Shown here piece by piece: positions 54,119 through 63,481 of a DNA stretch of 64,000 nt. Within the stretch, counting starts at the first letter, position 1. Each line of letters starts with the position of its first letter. The notes under the pieces were generated by a model, which was given only the letters and a program-made list of their open reading frames with translations, was not told the DNA's origin and made no database searches. The stretch is from Poecilobothrus nobilitatus (Eukaryota; Arthropoda; Insecta; Diptera; Dolichopodidae). A program made the translations under genes and the position numbers. The DNA lies in NCBI GenBank assembly GCA_947095535.1, contig OX352773.1, positions 132,275,781 to 132,339,780 on the forward strand, written 5' to 3'.

Positions 54119-54663
54119 TTAATTTATAATAAATATGAATGTATATTTTATTTTTGTTTTTAAATTTATAGAATTATGAATAAAGTATATTTTACAATTA
54201 AACATCAGATTTATAAAATATAATTACTACTTTTACATTTGTTGAAAATTTTTAACTTTGGGGTAAATATAATTTAGTATTTACGATTTTAAAATTATTC
54301 TTGTACTCGTATTTGTAAATATTTCATGTTATGTTATTATATCATTATTGTTATTATCATATTTTGACTTGAAATCTTGGAAAAGTTTTTTGTGATATTT
54401 TTTATACAAAGTATTATAAAAATAAAAGTTAAAAAGAAAACTATTAATCGGAAACTAAAACAAATAATAAAATTTATTATGGGCTGATCAAAAAAATATA
54501 TGAATTTTAAAAACCGTTAGGTGCTGCATGTGTATATATTATTAACGTAGTATTATTCAATTAATAAAATTCGATTTTTTAAATTAGACAATTCACTCTT
54601 TCATTCATTCGCTTCACTCGTTTCACACAAATTAAATATTTTAAAAATTTAAAGTATTTCAAT

Positions 54664-55270
54664 ATGGATTATTCTAAGACGCCTGTTGAAGTTAAATCGG
54701 GTAGAAAAAATAGCAAAAAGCCGTTAAAAAATATCATCTTACTCTTTAGGTAAGCATGAATTTAAGCATGAATGCAAAAATATCCGTCAGACAAAACCTA
54801 AGCTATTTGTAATGCACATGTGATTGCAATTAGCGATTTATCTAGTAAGTAAATGGCTAAATATTTTCAAATTTAAATATAATTTACATTATAATATTAA
54901 AACTTTCAGTATTTTCACATCACTTAAAAGGAAAAGTTTCGAAAATAAAAGAAGACGAATTTCTTCTGAATCACATGAGAATTACTTATACAAAACACAA
55001 AACAACAAAAGGATTAAAAAGGGTCATGCAGTTAAAATCAAATATTTTATAAGATTATGCAACAATTTTCTTGTTCTAGTATGTGCAGAATATTTTAGCA
55101 ATGTTACAGGTATATACTAACTAAATTAATTTAAAATTAGCTTTTATCATATTTATGATTTTGCATAATCCTTAGGAGCAAAAAGGAATAGGCTTGGTTT
55201 GATAGCAAGATATTTTCTTCATAACCCGGAAACACCAATTGAAAAAAGAGGAGGAGAATTGGACCCTGTA
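54664..55270 (+). pseudogene. Possible spliced gene remnant, family unknown
   Basis: Three exon-like pieces fit GT-AG rules. Exon 1 starts MDYSKTPVEVKSGRKNSKKP (54664) and runs to a donor-like TTTAG|GTAAGC (about 54752). Exon 2 follows TTTCAG (54910) with YNIKTF-unrelated, then KRISSESHENYLYKT-like and VCAEYFSNVTG, ending at ACAG|GTATAT (55110). Exon 3 follows CCTTAG (55175) with AKRNRLGLIARYFLHNPETP, then EKRGG and a TGA. The pattern (C-x-x-F-F-x-N-x-x-G ... E-K-R-G-G) resembles uncharacterised insect repeat-derived proteins. Intronic stop placement is tolerable only if spliced. Low confidence. Confidence 0.35.
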
Positions 55271-56734
55271 TGACTGAAAATATTAAAAATGATATAAAAA
55301 TTTTCAAATGCCGAGAATCTCATTATCTCATTAATCTCATTTATGAGATCTCATTAATCTCATTAGAAGAAAAATCCAAAGGAATATCTGCCACTAGAAC
55401 TAAATATACAAAAAATGTACGATATATTTTGCACTGAAAGAACAACGAAAGGCGGAACAAGTTGAAGTTGAATAAAGAGATTGAAAAAATAGGAAGGAAG
55501 TAAATGCCATTTTGTATAATGTAGGCATTTTCATATTTATGACTATGCAATAGTGTAAGTTGCAAGAAGCCCCCGTATTTTGGAAATCAGAAGTCGGAAC
55601 AACATTATTTAAAAAACGTACTCACCGATTGTGTAGTAAAATTCAAATTAGTAAACAGAAATAAAAAAGTTCAACTTTTAAGCCCGCCCCAAAAAACGGA
55701 CCTCAAAAACTAAGGTGCTATTTTCGGGAACTTTTTTTAATTGTTTTTTTATGTTTAGTTTTTATTACAGTGTCGACGACTAGGTTTTTTAAATTAGACC
55801 GGTCCGACTTCTGGTTCCTAAAATCCTGTGTTTATTGTTCAATATTCTAAGATATTGCTGTTTTTTTTGAATTGAGTTGTTGAGGAGTGTAGATGTGTTC
55901 TGGAGTAAATAAGTAAACCATAGGAAAATTTCTTTTTATTTTAAATTTTTATCCAAAGTATTTTAAAGTTTTTATTTATAAATATTTATACACGGATTTG
56001 TTAAACTTGTGATTTATTTTAATATTTAATTGGCTCGAGAAATTAATTAAAACTAGGAAATTAATTAAACTAAATTTATTTTATTTTTTTTATTTTATTT
56101 TATTAAACAAATCCAAAACAATTATTATTATTGTTATTGTTATCATTATTTTTTTATTTAAACTACATTTACACCTTTATTTTAACAAAAAAATGAAATA
56201 TGATATCTGTACAGATATGTACATACATATAATGACAAGCAATTTAACATTTTATGTATTAAGTTTTGTAGCAAATTAAACGTAAATAAATATCTTATTA
56301 TTACGTAGCAGTAAAATTAAAAAAAATGAATTTTTTTTATTAACATTACTTAAAAGCATTAAATTACGATTTATAAAATCTACAAAAAAAATTATCTAAA
56401 TAAAAAACCTATACCGATTAGTTGTATTATAATGCAATACAATAAATGTGTTATGTTTAAAATTATATCATAATTAAAAAAAAAATTTTTTTTTGCTTAT
56501 GTAAAAATTAATTGCCTAAGGTCATTAAATTGGAAAAATGTAGTTGAACAATGTGTTTGAAAGTATTTCTGGAGATAGATGTAGAATAGAGATGACTAAT
56601 TTTGTTAAAAATAGTACACATCTATTGATGGGTTCATTTCTACCGTACTCTGTATTATGTTTCTAATCCATTAAAAATTTAGTATTTCTAGTTTGCCTAA
56701 CACTATCGTTAAGTCTAAACTTGTTTTTAAGAGA
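55271..56734. other. Intergenic sequence, nothing recognised
   Basis: Contains a short triplicated ATCTCATTAATCTCATT (about 55320-55362) and AT-rich DNA. No ORF with a family signature. Confidence 0.4.
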
Positions 56735-57005
56735 TTGGATTGGATTTAAGAGATTTTAAGAGGTTTTAAGTTAAGTCGTATGTGTGGGTTCTTAACTTAT
56801 AAGTTCCAAATAGTTTTATAATAGGAAGTGAAGGTTGTTGATAATGTGTAAGTTGTCAGACAGGGTTAATGAACTGAACAATTGATTTTATGTATCTTGG
56901 TTACTATAAGCCAAAAATTTGTTTTGGTTTAGGTTTTAAGTTAGGTTGTATGTGTGGGTTGTTAACTTATAAGTTCCAAATGGTTTTATAGTAGGAAGTC
57001 AAGTG
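56735..57005 (-). repeat. Inverted relative of the 32.9 kb tandem repeat
   Basis: Two partial copies of TTAACTTATAAGTTCCAAAT preceded by TTTTAAGTTARGTYGTATG, with GGAAGTGAAGGTTGTTGATA and GTCAGACAGGGTTAATGAAC between them. This is the reverse complement order of 32870-33300. It lies on the outer side of Polinton copy 2's PPP1R15-like ORF, as the other array does in copy 1. Confidence 0.75.
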
Positions 57006-57623
57006 TTAAACAATTTAAAGTAGGGTCGGCCCTTAATAAACAAAATTGTATAACTGAAGTTTAAATACTAGGCGCACATATAAAAGCAGTAAGAAAATTT
57101 CTTATATGGAAATAAAAAACAGAAAAAAATTTTTTTATTTTTAAATCTACAGCGCATCTTTAAAATTAGAAAGAAAAAGTGTAATCCTGTTCTTTTTTTT
57201 TTTTTTTGTTAGCATAAAGAAAAAAAATTAAAGTAAGATATAGATTTTTTTTTGCTTACATAAAAATGTGATCTCTTCTGGATAGAAAAATTTATAGAAG
57301 AAAAGAGAAAATGAAAGTCATTAATTAGCTGACTGTATGTCGTGTAAGATATTTTTTTATTTTTTAATTAAGAATGTTCAGAGAATATGAATAAAACAAA
57401 CAGCAAATCAAAAATATGGAACTGATTAAACTAAAGATATACTCTTTACTCTTGATATGCATTTATGTTTATGTTTATTTTTTTGTTTTTGTTTTTGTAT
57501 AGAATAAAAAATAATTCAAAGATAGGTTAAATGATAGGTTAAATGGTATCTATTTTAAAAACATAAGATAAAAATAAAAGACATTTATTTTTTTTATGTT
57601 TAAATTCTTTTATTATTATATTT
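57006..57623. other. AT-rich Polinton flank, nothing recognised
   Basis: Poly-A/T rich spacer with no coding signal between the tandem repeat and the PPP1R15-like remnant. Confidence 0.4.
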
Positions 57624-57859
57624 TTATTTAAATCTAAGTTTTACCATTTTTTTACGATGATCCGATGTTAAAATTTCAGAAATAGTGAGACCAACTTTTT
57701 CTATACGTCTTTCTATATACGAAATCTACTTGTATCACGTGCGTATTCTTCCCAATGACTTTTCCTTGCTGATCTGTAAGCATACTCCCATACATGTATA
57801 ACGTGAATTTCTTGTTTAATATTGAAGTGAACTTTTTTAGTTTTGTTATTTAAATTCAT
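57624..57859 (-). pseudogene. PPP1R15/GADD34-like domain protein, copy 2 (frameshifted)
   Basis: On the - strand from ATG 57857-57859: MNLNNKTKKVHF, where K-V-H-F fits the R/K-V-x-F PP1-docking motif. Then IHVIHVWEYAYRSARK and HWEEYARDTSRF in the same frame. An ~8-base insertion next to the RF motif shifts the frame, and the expected R-R-I-E-K and L-T-x-x-H-R pieces follow in another frame. In GADD34/PPP1R15, ICP34.5 and DP71L this domain binds PP1 and eIF2alpha to reverse translational shut-off. Nothing here shows activity. It sits 135 bases beyond the RNase H-like ORF on the same strand, the same neighbour as in copy 1. Confidence 0.65.
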
Positions 57860-57994
57860 ATCGTGCAAGTATGAAAATTGAAAGTCTTAATCTAACATTT
57901 TTTCCTTTAAAGATACATATATACATTATAACAATTTTTAACAGTACATCTGAAATTGTTGTTTGATAAGTGTATAGGACAATTCGATTTAAAG

Positions 57995-58369
57995 TTACAA
58001 TTCTGACCGCAAGTTTCTGCTTAGATCTTCTATTTTAACACTGTCAATGTACTTTTGAAGAAAAAGTTTTTTTTGTTCTCCTTTAACATAAATTTTTTCA
58101 GCTGACTCTAAATAGTGTTTTAATATACATTTTACATCTAAATATTCGACTAAACCATTATTCCATTTAAGTCCATTTACTTTATTTTCGCAATACTGGT
58201 TATTATGTTTCATATCCTGACTAAGTTCTTCTGCGGCGTACGGTGCTTTGAAGTGATACACAGTTGGAATTAAACTTCCTTTTTCAAGTATGGCTAACTC
58301 TTTTAGGAAATATTGCTTTTCATTTCCTTGTAAAAATTGTAGGTCAACTATGAGAACTTGTTTAACCAT
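57995..58369 (-). CDS. Polinton-associated RNase H-like (VDxQ) protein, copy 3
   Basis: 124 codons: MVKQVLIVDLQFLQGNEKQY, then FLKELAILEKGSLIPTVYHF, NKVNGLKWNNGLVEYLDVKC, AEKIYVKGEQKKLFLQKYID and VKIEDLSR. Same family as 22627-23145, 31366-31745 and (more distantly) 62614-62949. The D-x-Q at residues 9-11, G-L-x-W and I-Y-V-K-G suggest an RNase H/DEDD-type fold with a Gln where the second catalytic acid might be; this is inference. The C-terminal C-x-x-H part seen in relatives lies beyond the stop in another frame (Y-T-L-I-K-like remnants at 57950-57990), so it may be slightly truncated. Divergently transcribed from the ATPase. Confidence 0.6.
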   Translation of the reverse strand: MVKQVLIVDLQFLQGNEKQYFLKELAILEKGSLIPTVYHFKAPYAAEELSQDMKHNNQYCENKVNGLKWNNGLVEYLDVKCILKHYLESAEKIYVKGEQKKLFLQKYIDSVKIEDLSRNLRSEL

Positions 58370-58488
58370 GTCGAAGGTTTATGGAAGAATGTTCCATAGA
58401 ATAACTAAATTACATTTATATTCACTTCGGGAAAAGAGCTTTTCGTATAAATATAGGTTAACAGAGTTAGTTTTTAACTAATACAATT
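58370..58488. promoter_or_regulatory. Divergent promoter region
   Basis: 119 bases between the - strand RNase H-like ORF and the + strand ATPase ORF. TATAAATATA at 58446-58455 lies about 33 bases before the ATPase ATG and could be its TATA box, giving a very short leader. No matching box for the - strand gene was identified. Confidence 0.4.
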
Positions 58489-59163
58489 ATGCTGTTTCAC
58501 CCGTTTACTATGATGGTGGCTGGTCCATCATGCTGTGGTAAAACCACTTTTATTCATAATTTAATAAAATATAAAAAAGAAAATATACAACCACATATTA
58601 ATAGAATAATTTGGTGTAATCCAGACAAAAATGCCGTTCCAAAATATGTCAAAGATATGGAATATAGTAACACTATTCCAGATTTTAATGATAATCAAAA
58701 ATCTTTGTTAGTTATTATCGATGATATGATGTTAAATTCTCATGATAAGTATGTATGTGATTTATTTACTAGAGGATCACATCATAGAAATTTATCTGTA
58801 ATATTTGTAACACAAAATGTTTTTCACCAGGGTAAATTTTCAAGAGATATTTCACTCAACTGTAAATATTTAGTACTTTTCAAAAATCCAAGAGATAAAT
58901 CGCAGATATTACCTCCAGCTCGCCAACTATATCCCAATCAAATTAAAGCATTTGAAAAAGTATATAATAATGTGACGTCAGTCCCATATGGCTATATATT
59001 AATAGATCTTACTAAAGACGTTAATGATATATTTCGATTAAGAAGTGATATATTTGGAAAAGGTTTGTGTTATTATACGAGAGATCAATTAGAACAATTT
59101 GGGGAGGAATATGAAACGTTTGAAGACCAATCGACATATATTGCACCTATTAAAAACCTCTAA
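58489..59163 (+). CDS. Polinton A32-like (FtsK/HerA) genome-packaging ATPase
   Basis: 224 codons, intact, close to the usual Polinton length. Walker A AGPSCCGKTTF at residues 11-21. Walker B SLLVIIDDMM at 72-81, with two Asp. NLSVIFVTQN at 101-110 is a sensor-like strand. HQGKFSRDISLNCKYLVLFK and SVPYGYILIDLTKD are conserved C-terminal segments. In Polintons and related viruses (A32 lineage) this enzyme pumps the genome into preformed capsids. It is the first gene of a + strand cluster and overlaps the next ORF by ~50 bases. A degraded homologue is at 25540-26155. Confidence 0.9.
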   Translation: MLFHPFTMMVAGPSCCGKTTFIHNLIKYKKENIQPHINRIIWCNPDKNAVPKYVKDMEYSNTIPDFNDNQKSLLVIIDDMMLNSHDKYVCDLFTRGSHHRNLSVIFVTQNVFHQGKFSRDISLNCKYLVLFKNPRDKSQILPPARQLYPNQIKAFEKVYNNVTSVPYGYILIDLTKDVNDIFRLRSDIFGKGLCYYTRDQLEQFGEEYETFEDQSTYIAPIKNL

Positions 59164-59434
59164 ACCAAAATTCCAGAAAGTAATTATAAAACACTGTGAC
59201 CCTGAAGTAATAAAAACATTTTGCGAAATCTCTTTAAATATTTTAAAAGGTAATTGTAATCTGAGTGAAAAAGCAACAACCCAATTACGAAAGTATAAAA
59301 AAGAATTAAGATCACTTATTTGCCGGAAAAAATCTATAAATAGCAAAAGAAAAATTATTATTCAACGTGGTGGATTTTTACCTACACTTCTTGGTGCAAT
59401 ACTATCAGGGATAATCGGAAATTTTATAAAATGA
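59111..59434 (+). CDS. Polinton small basic core-like protein
   Basis: 107 codons from ATG 59111, overlapping the ATPase end. Lys/Arg-rich, starting MKRLKTNRHILHLLKTSKPK, with CDPEVIKTFCEISLNILKGN in the middle and a C-terminal IIIQRGGFLPTLLGAILSGI. The basic body plus Gly-Gly-Phe-Leu-Pro hydrophobic tail recurs in Polinton/adintovirus gene clusters next to the ATPase and has been compared with adenovirus core or pX-like proteins. I rely on memory for that comparison. Intact as seen. Confidence 0.65.
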   Translation: MKRLKTNRHILHLLKTSKPKFQKVIIKHCDPEVIKTFCEISLNILKGNCNLSEKATTQLRKYKKELRSLICRKKSINSKRKIIIQRGGFLPTLLGAILSGIIGNFIK

Positions 59435-59455
59435 ATAAATACAACATTTAATAAA

Positions 59456-60601
59456 ATGATAATTTTAAAACCTGAGATTTATGAGAAAATGAAGCAAAAT
59501 GCGGACGTTGAACTTAATGAGTTGGAAAAAAATATGAAAAAAATATTGTTAAATAAACATCTCACGGACACTCAAAAATGGTATTTATACAGACAAAATC
59601 TATTTAAAATAAGAAACAAAAAACGACAACTTCCTAGAAATAAAGAGGAGAAAATAAAAATTACGGAAACAAAAGGTACTCAAACTCGTGCAAAACCAAT
59701 GTATATAGATGTGGAAACTCAATCGCATTTTCCTGAATATAAGAATGTTGAAATACAAGTTGTTCCTGAAGAAGAAGAAGTATATGAAAAAGAAGCTGAT
59801 GACGAAGTATTTGATGATGAAATTCAGGAAAATGTTTTAACAAAAGCATTGTCAGCTGTTTCAGTTGAAGAACGTCTTAGAAAAAGAAAATCAATTAGAA
59901 ATCAAAATGTACAAATTTTTGAAACTGATACAGGAGATATTATAACTGTTCCTTTAGATAGCCCAAGCCCACCAACGAAAAAAGAAAAAACTATAAATAG
60001 CAAAGGGTTGAATAATTTGTCAAGATGTGTTTTAAGGTCAGCAGTAGGTAATACTCAAACAGAACTTAATTTTCCAATTCGTAAGAATAAATCCGCAAGC
60101 TCATTCGTTCCAAATGTGTATGGTGAAGAATGGGAAAAAAGTACTCAAATATTTATTAAAGGTATGCAGAAAGATATGATAGGAGTTGGAACATCATATA
60201 TTCCATACATAGAAAAACAAATGATATGCGACTGGAAAGTTTTTCTACTACCAACACTAATTCAAAATATACGCCCACTTAATAGGTTTACAAGAAAAGA
60301 AGTTGAACGACAGTTGATTTGGGGAGTTTTTAATTTTATAAACGATGAAGTTCATTATACACAACCAACAAAAGCTGAGGAGATGCCTACAAATTTAAGT
60401 TACACCACAATATGTGTTACTAAGCCTAAAATAGATATAGAAATAAGAGCAAATTACGCTTATACCCTCGAAGGACTTTTGACAACATGTTTCAATCAAG
60501 TATCTTTTAAAGTTAGAGATTTTAAAAAATATAAATCACGTATAATAGAAGCTTTCAAAACTTTTGTAAACCAGATATGTTTTTTATATACACACACATA
60601 A
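59456..60601 (+). CDS. Fused coiled-coil protein + minor capsid part (likely deletion product)
   Basis: 381 codons, open. The first ~55 residues (ILKPEIYEKMKQNADVELNE ... LTDTQKWYLYRQNLFKI) match the short helical protein usually encoded between the core protein and minor capsid in Polintons. An acidic linker (VVPEEEEVYEKEADDEVFDD) and a T-K-K-E-K-T region follow. From about residue 230 the sequence (SSFVPNVYGEEWEK, WKVFLLPTLIQNIRPLNRFT, LEGLLTTCFNQVSFKVRDF) resembles the middle of the minor capsid gene at 24454-25394. The minor-capsid N-terminal hallmark (F-Y-x-T-L-x-S-N) seen there is absent here, so an in-frame deletion or fusion is likely. The C-terminus is replaced after 60590 by frameshift. 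Confidence 0.55.
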   Translation: MIILKPEIYEKMKQNADVELNELEKNMKKILLNKHLTDTQKWYLYRQNLFKIRNKKRQLPRNKEEKIKITETKGTQTRAKPMYIDVETQSHFPEYKNVEIQVVPEEEEVYEKEADDEVFDDEIQENVLTKALSAVSVEERLRKRKSIRNQNVQIFETDTGDIITVPLDSPSPPTKKEKTINSKGLNNLSRCVLRSAVGNTQTELNFPIRKNKSASSFVPNVYGEEWEKSTQIFIKGMQKDMIGVGTSYIPYIEKQMICDWKVFLLPTLIQNIRPLNRFTRKEVERQLIWGVFNFINDEVHYTQPTKAEEMPTNLSYTTICVTKPKIDIEIRANYAYTLEGLLTTCFNQVSFKVRDFKKYKSRIIEAFKTFVNQICFLYTHT

Positions 60602-60828
60602 TTGAACTGCAAAAAATAGGTGATAAAGATGTAAGGTGTTTAAGATCTGTTAACATACAAAATTCTTTCACTGATACTGTAAAAGAATTCAGTAATATTC
60701 AATATTGCAATGTGGAGAAATCATTTAATAACATTTCATTACTCTTATGTGATAAATATGGATACAAAATAAACTTTTCCAATAGTTCAATTCCAACAAA
60801 AATTGTATTACATTTTAAAAAAGTATAA
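60577..60828 (+). pseudogene. Minor capsid C-terminal fragment
   Basis: Overlaps the end of the preceding ORF in another frame. IIELQKIGDKDVRCLRSVNI and YCNVEKSFNNISLLLCDKYG, then SIPTKIVLHFKKV, match the 24642-24454 remnant (FQNVHYTPIEKNAFETIAIK ... PTKIVLH). The 60590 junction is therefore a frameshift that separates the last ~70 residues of the minor capsid protein. Confidence 0.65.
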
Positions 60829-60874
60829 ATAAAAGCGATTTTACAAAACTATATATTATTTTATTTTATTCATT

Positions 60875-61306
60875 ATGGAGAGAGTATACTATAAGTATTA
60901 TTTAATTCAATCTGGTAAAGGACTTGATGATATCGACCCTTTATTACATTCAACCGTAGCTTTTCAAAGAGGTCGTGGATTGGGAAGCTTTTTTGGCGGA
61001 CTTTTTAGATATTTGAAACCATTATTTACTTCAGGCGCTGATATTTTGAAAAAAGAGGTTATTAAGTCTGGTATCAATGCTTTATCTGATATTGCATCTG
61101 GTGCAAATGTAAAAGAAGTTATGAAGATTGTAGTAAAGAGATTGTTAAAAATGTACGACGTGATGCCGTACGAAAACTAAATGAAATGTATGGTTCTGGT
61201 AAAAGAGAAAAGCTATAAAAAGACCATTCATTAAAAATTTAAACTATTTTACGTCAAAACGACACGAAGATAATAGCAAAAAGAAACAAAAAGATATTTT
61301 TAATTA
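60875..61306 (+). pseudogene. Polinton pVI-like minor protein, C-terminal frameshift
   Basis: The main frame (60875-61180, 101 codons) starts MERVYYKYYLIQSGKGLDDI, has a Gly/Phe-rich amphipathic segment GRGLGSFFGGLFRYLKPLF and INALSDIASGANVKEV. A frameshift near 61120-61140 then leads, in another frame, to a basic RKLNEMYGSGKREK tail ending near 61306. The layout fits the adenovirus pVI-like protein of Polintons: an N-terminal amphipathic helix proposed to act on membranes and a basic cleavable tail. Compare the remnant at 24119-24340. Confidence 0.65.
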
Positions 61307-61309
61307 ATT

Positions 61310-62576
61310 ATGATTGAGTGTATGAAATCTGAGTTGGATATTTTTAAAACCCAACCCATTCAGTCTAGCATTTTACGATCTGAAGAAGTTTCCTACAATC
61401 CTATTGCTTCTTTAGACAACCCTTCAACTATTGAATTTGTTTCACTGGGTAATGGCGATACATATAGAGATTTGTCTTCTACATATTTGAGATTAAAAGT
61501 ACAGATCTTAAAGAAAGATGGAACGCAATGGAATAATGATAAAAATGCTGAAGGAAGAATAATAATACAACCAAGTGTAGTTAATAACATTTTACATTCT
61601 TTAATAAAACAATGTAATGTTCAATTAAATGGTAAAAATATAACACCGTCTGATGGAAATTATTACTATAGAGCTTATATTGAATCTTTATTAAATTATG
61701 GTACAGATGCTGCAGGATGGATTTTAGATAAAGCAAATATAGCTAAATCTGATAATAATGATTCAAAAGAGCGCCAAAAATTGTATCATAATAGCAATGT
61801 AGTGGAACTTATGGGTAAACTACACGTAGATATGTTTAATCAACCTACTCTACTTATAAATAATGTTGACATTCGTATAGTTTTAACACTTGAAAAACCA
61901 GATTTTTATCTATTTGCAGACGATTCTGATGAATCACAATTAAAAATTATAGAAGCCACGCTATTTATGAGACATGTTACCGTTAATCCAAGCGTACTGT
62001 TAGCACACAATGCTGTTCTTGGGAAATCCAATGCTAAATATAATTATAAACGCGTTGAAGTAAAAAGTTTTACAATTCCAATGAACAGCTCGTCAATATC
62101 GCTTGATAATGTTTTTATTGGACAGTTGCCAAACACAATAATTTTTTGTATGACAGAAAATGTGGGTTACACTGGAAAAAGATGAAAAAACCCATACAAT
62201 TTTAAACATTTTGATATTTCACAATTTGTGTTAAACGTAAATGGTGTTCAAATATCTAATTCAGCAATTGAAACGAGTTTTTCAGATAAAAATAGTTCCT
62301 GTAAGAGCATACACTACACTATTTTCAGGAACTGGAATTTACCACAATGATAAAGGTCATCAGATAACAAAGTCTATGTTTAGTAATGGGTTTTTTATAC
62401 TAGCTTTTGATTTAACTCCAGATGCATCTGGAAATTAAGTATGTCAAAGTTTACTAAACCAGAGTACGGTTAGAATTGAGGCAAGGCTATCAAAACCACT
62501 CACTGCTATTGTTTATGGAGAATTTGATGCAAGCATACAAATTGATAAAAATCGAAATATATTTACAAATCTATAA
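61310..62576 (+). pseudogene. Polinton major capsid protein (double jelly-roll), broken
   Basis: Starts MIECMKSELDIFKTQPIQSS; I prefer this ATG because the match to the 23986 copy begins there. Conserved MCP blocks in order: EFVSLGNGDTYRDLSSTYLR, NILHSLIKQCNVQLNGKNIT, YYYRAYIESLLNYGTDAAGW, LLINNVDIRIVLTLEKPDFY, IEATLFMRHVTVNPSVLLAH and KRVEVKSFTIPMN. A TGA at 62183-62185 interrupts at NPYNFKHFDI. After a frameshift come TTLFSGTGIYHN and FILAFDLTPDASG, then another stop at 62436-62438 before EFDASIQIDKNRNIF. Normal Polinton MCPs are 450-650 residues; this would be slightly short. Confidence 0.85.
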
Positions 62577-62613
62577 ATAGAATACTGAAACATGTATTTG
62601 AATATTCGACAAG

Positions 62614-62949
62614 ATGTCATCGTCCTGTGCACTTGTGGATGTGAAGTTTTGTTGTGATGATAAAAATACTTTATTTGTAAAAGATATTTGTTTAGTTGGA
62701 ATTAAAGAACCTTGTAAAAAATTTGTAAAAGGGTTTACTTACAAATTTCCAACTAAAGAAATTATAAATGAAAATTTTGAAAATTACTCTTTCGGAACTG
62801 TACATAATGATAAAATTAATAAAGAATTAAGACAGGTACTAGAAAAATTTGATGTTATTATAACAAATGAAAAAATAAAAAAGGAGTTTTTAATGAACTA
62901 CATTAATGAAATAACTAGAGTGTATGATTTAAGTCAGTTTCAGTCATGA
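62614..62949 (+). CDS. Polinton RNase H-like family, divergent paralogue
   Basis: 111 codons: MSSSCALVDVKFCCDDKNTL, FVKDICLVGIKEPCKKFVKG, EKFDVIITNEKIKKEFLMNY and ITRVYDLS. Alignable to the VDxQ family by the V-D-x-x-F start, F-[LV]-K-[ED]-[IL]-x-L and (D)-V-I-I/Y-x-x-x-x-K-K-x-F-L, but with Lys at the D-x-Q position. Inferred to be a second, faster-changing copy of the same fold in the same element. It sits between the MCP and the protease and overlaps the protease ATG by 4 bases (62946-62949). Open. Confidence 0.5.
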   Translation: MSSSCALVDVKFCCDDKNTLFVKDICLVGIKEPCKKFVKGFTYKFPTKEIINENFENYSFGTVHNDKINKELRQVLEKFDVIITNEKIKKEFLMNYINEITRVYDLSQFQS

Positions 62950-63294
62950 ACACTTTAGAAATAATTAGTGTTTTAAAATGTAACAAATTTACAAACAAAT
63001 ATTTTAAGGGAGTTTTTCTTTAGACAAAATTCCAAAAATAATAGAAAAACCAACTTTTTTAATTGTAAACACTGACAAGATAAAAGATCCGGGAACACAT
63101 TGGTTTGTCCTTTATATTCCAAAGCATGATTGCACAGAATATTTTGATTCGTATGGTGGAGTTCCAGATAAACCGGAAATTTTTGAATACTTGAAAAATC
63201 AGTGCATAGTTTTTAATAATAAGCAGATACAGGGTATTCTTTCAGATGTATGTGGGCAATACTGTTGCGTTTTTGGCTGGTATAGATGTTTTTA
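62946..63294 (+). pseudogene. Polinton adenain-type cysteine protease, frameshifted
   Basis: ATG 62946 opens MNTLEIISVLKCNKFTNKYF and stops at 63021-63023. One base away, another frame continues to the TAA at 63292-63294 with KDPGTHWFVLYIPKHDC (catalytic His), YFDSYGG (Asp) and VCGQYCCVFG (catalytic Cys). This is the H-D-C arrangement of adenovirus-type (adenain/ULP-like) proteases that mature capsid proteins in Polintons. Shortish, with a broken start. Confidence 0.75.
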
Positions 63295-63481
63295 AGTATG
63301 AAAACTTATTTGAATGAATTTCACATGATATAATCATATAGAATTTCATGAAGATAATCATATAGAAAACGACAATCTGATTATTAATATGTTCTATAAT
63401 TTATTTGGAAATTCAAATTTTTCACAATCTTGTGTACCTCAGCAATATAATTAATATTAAAAAGCTTTAGTTAACGTAGTA

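Noticed and set aside
58370..58488. Origin or protein-priming site
   Set aside because: Polinton origins are at element ends; this is an internal divergent promoter gap.
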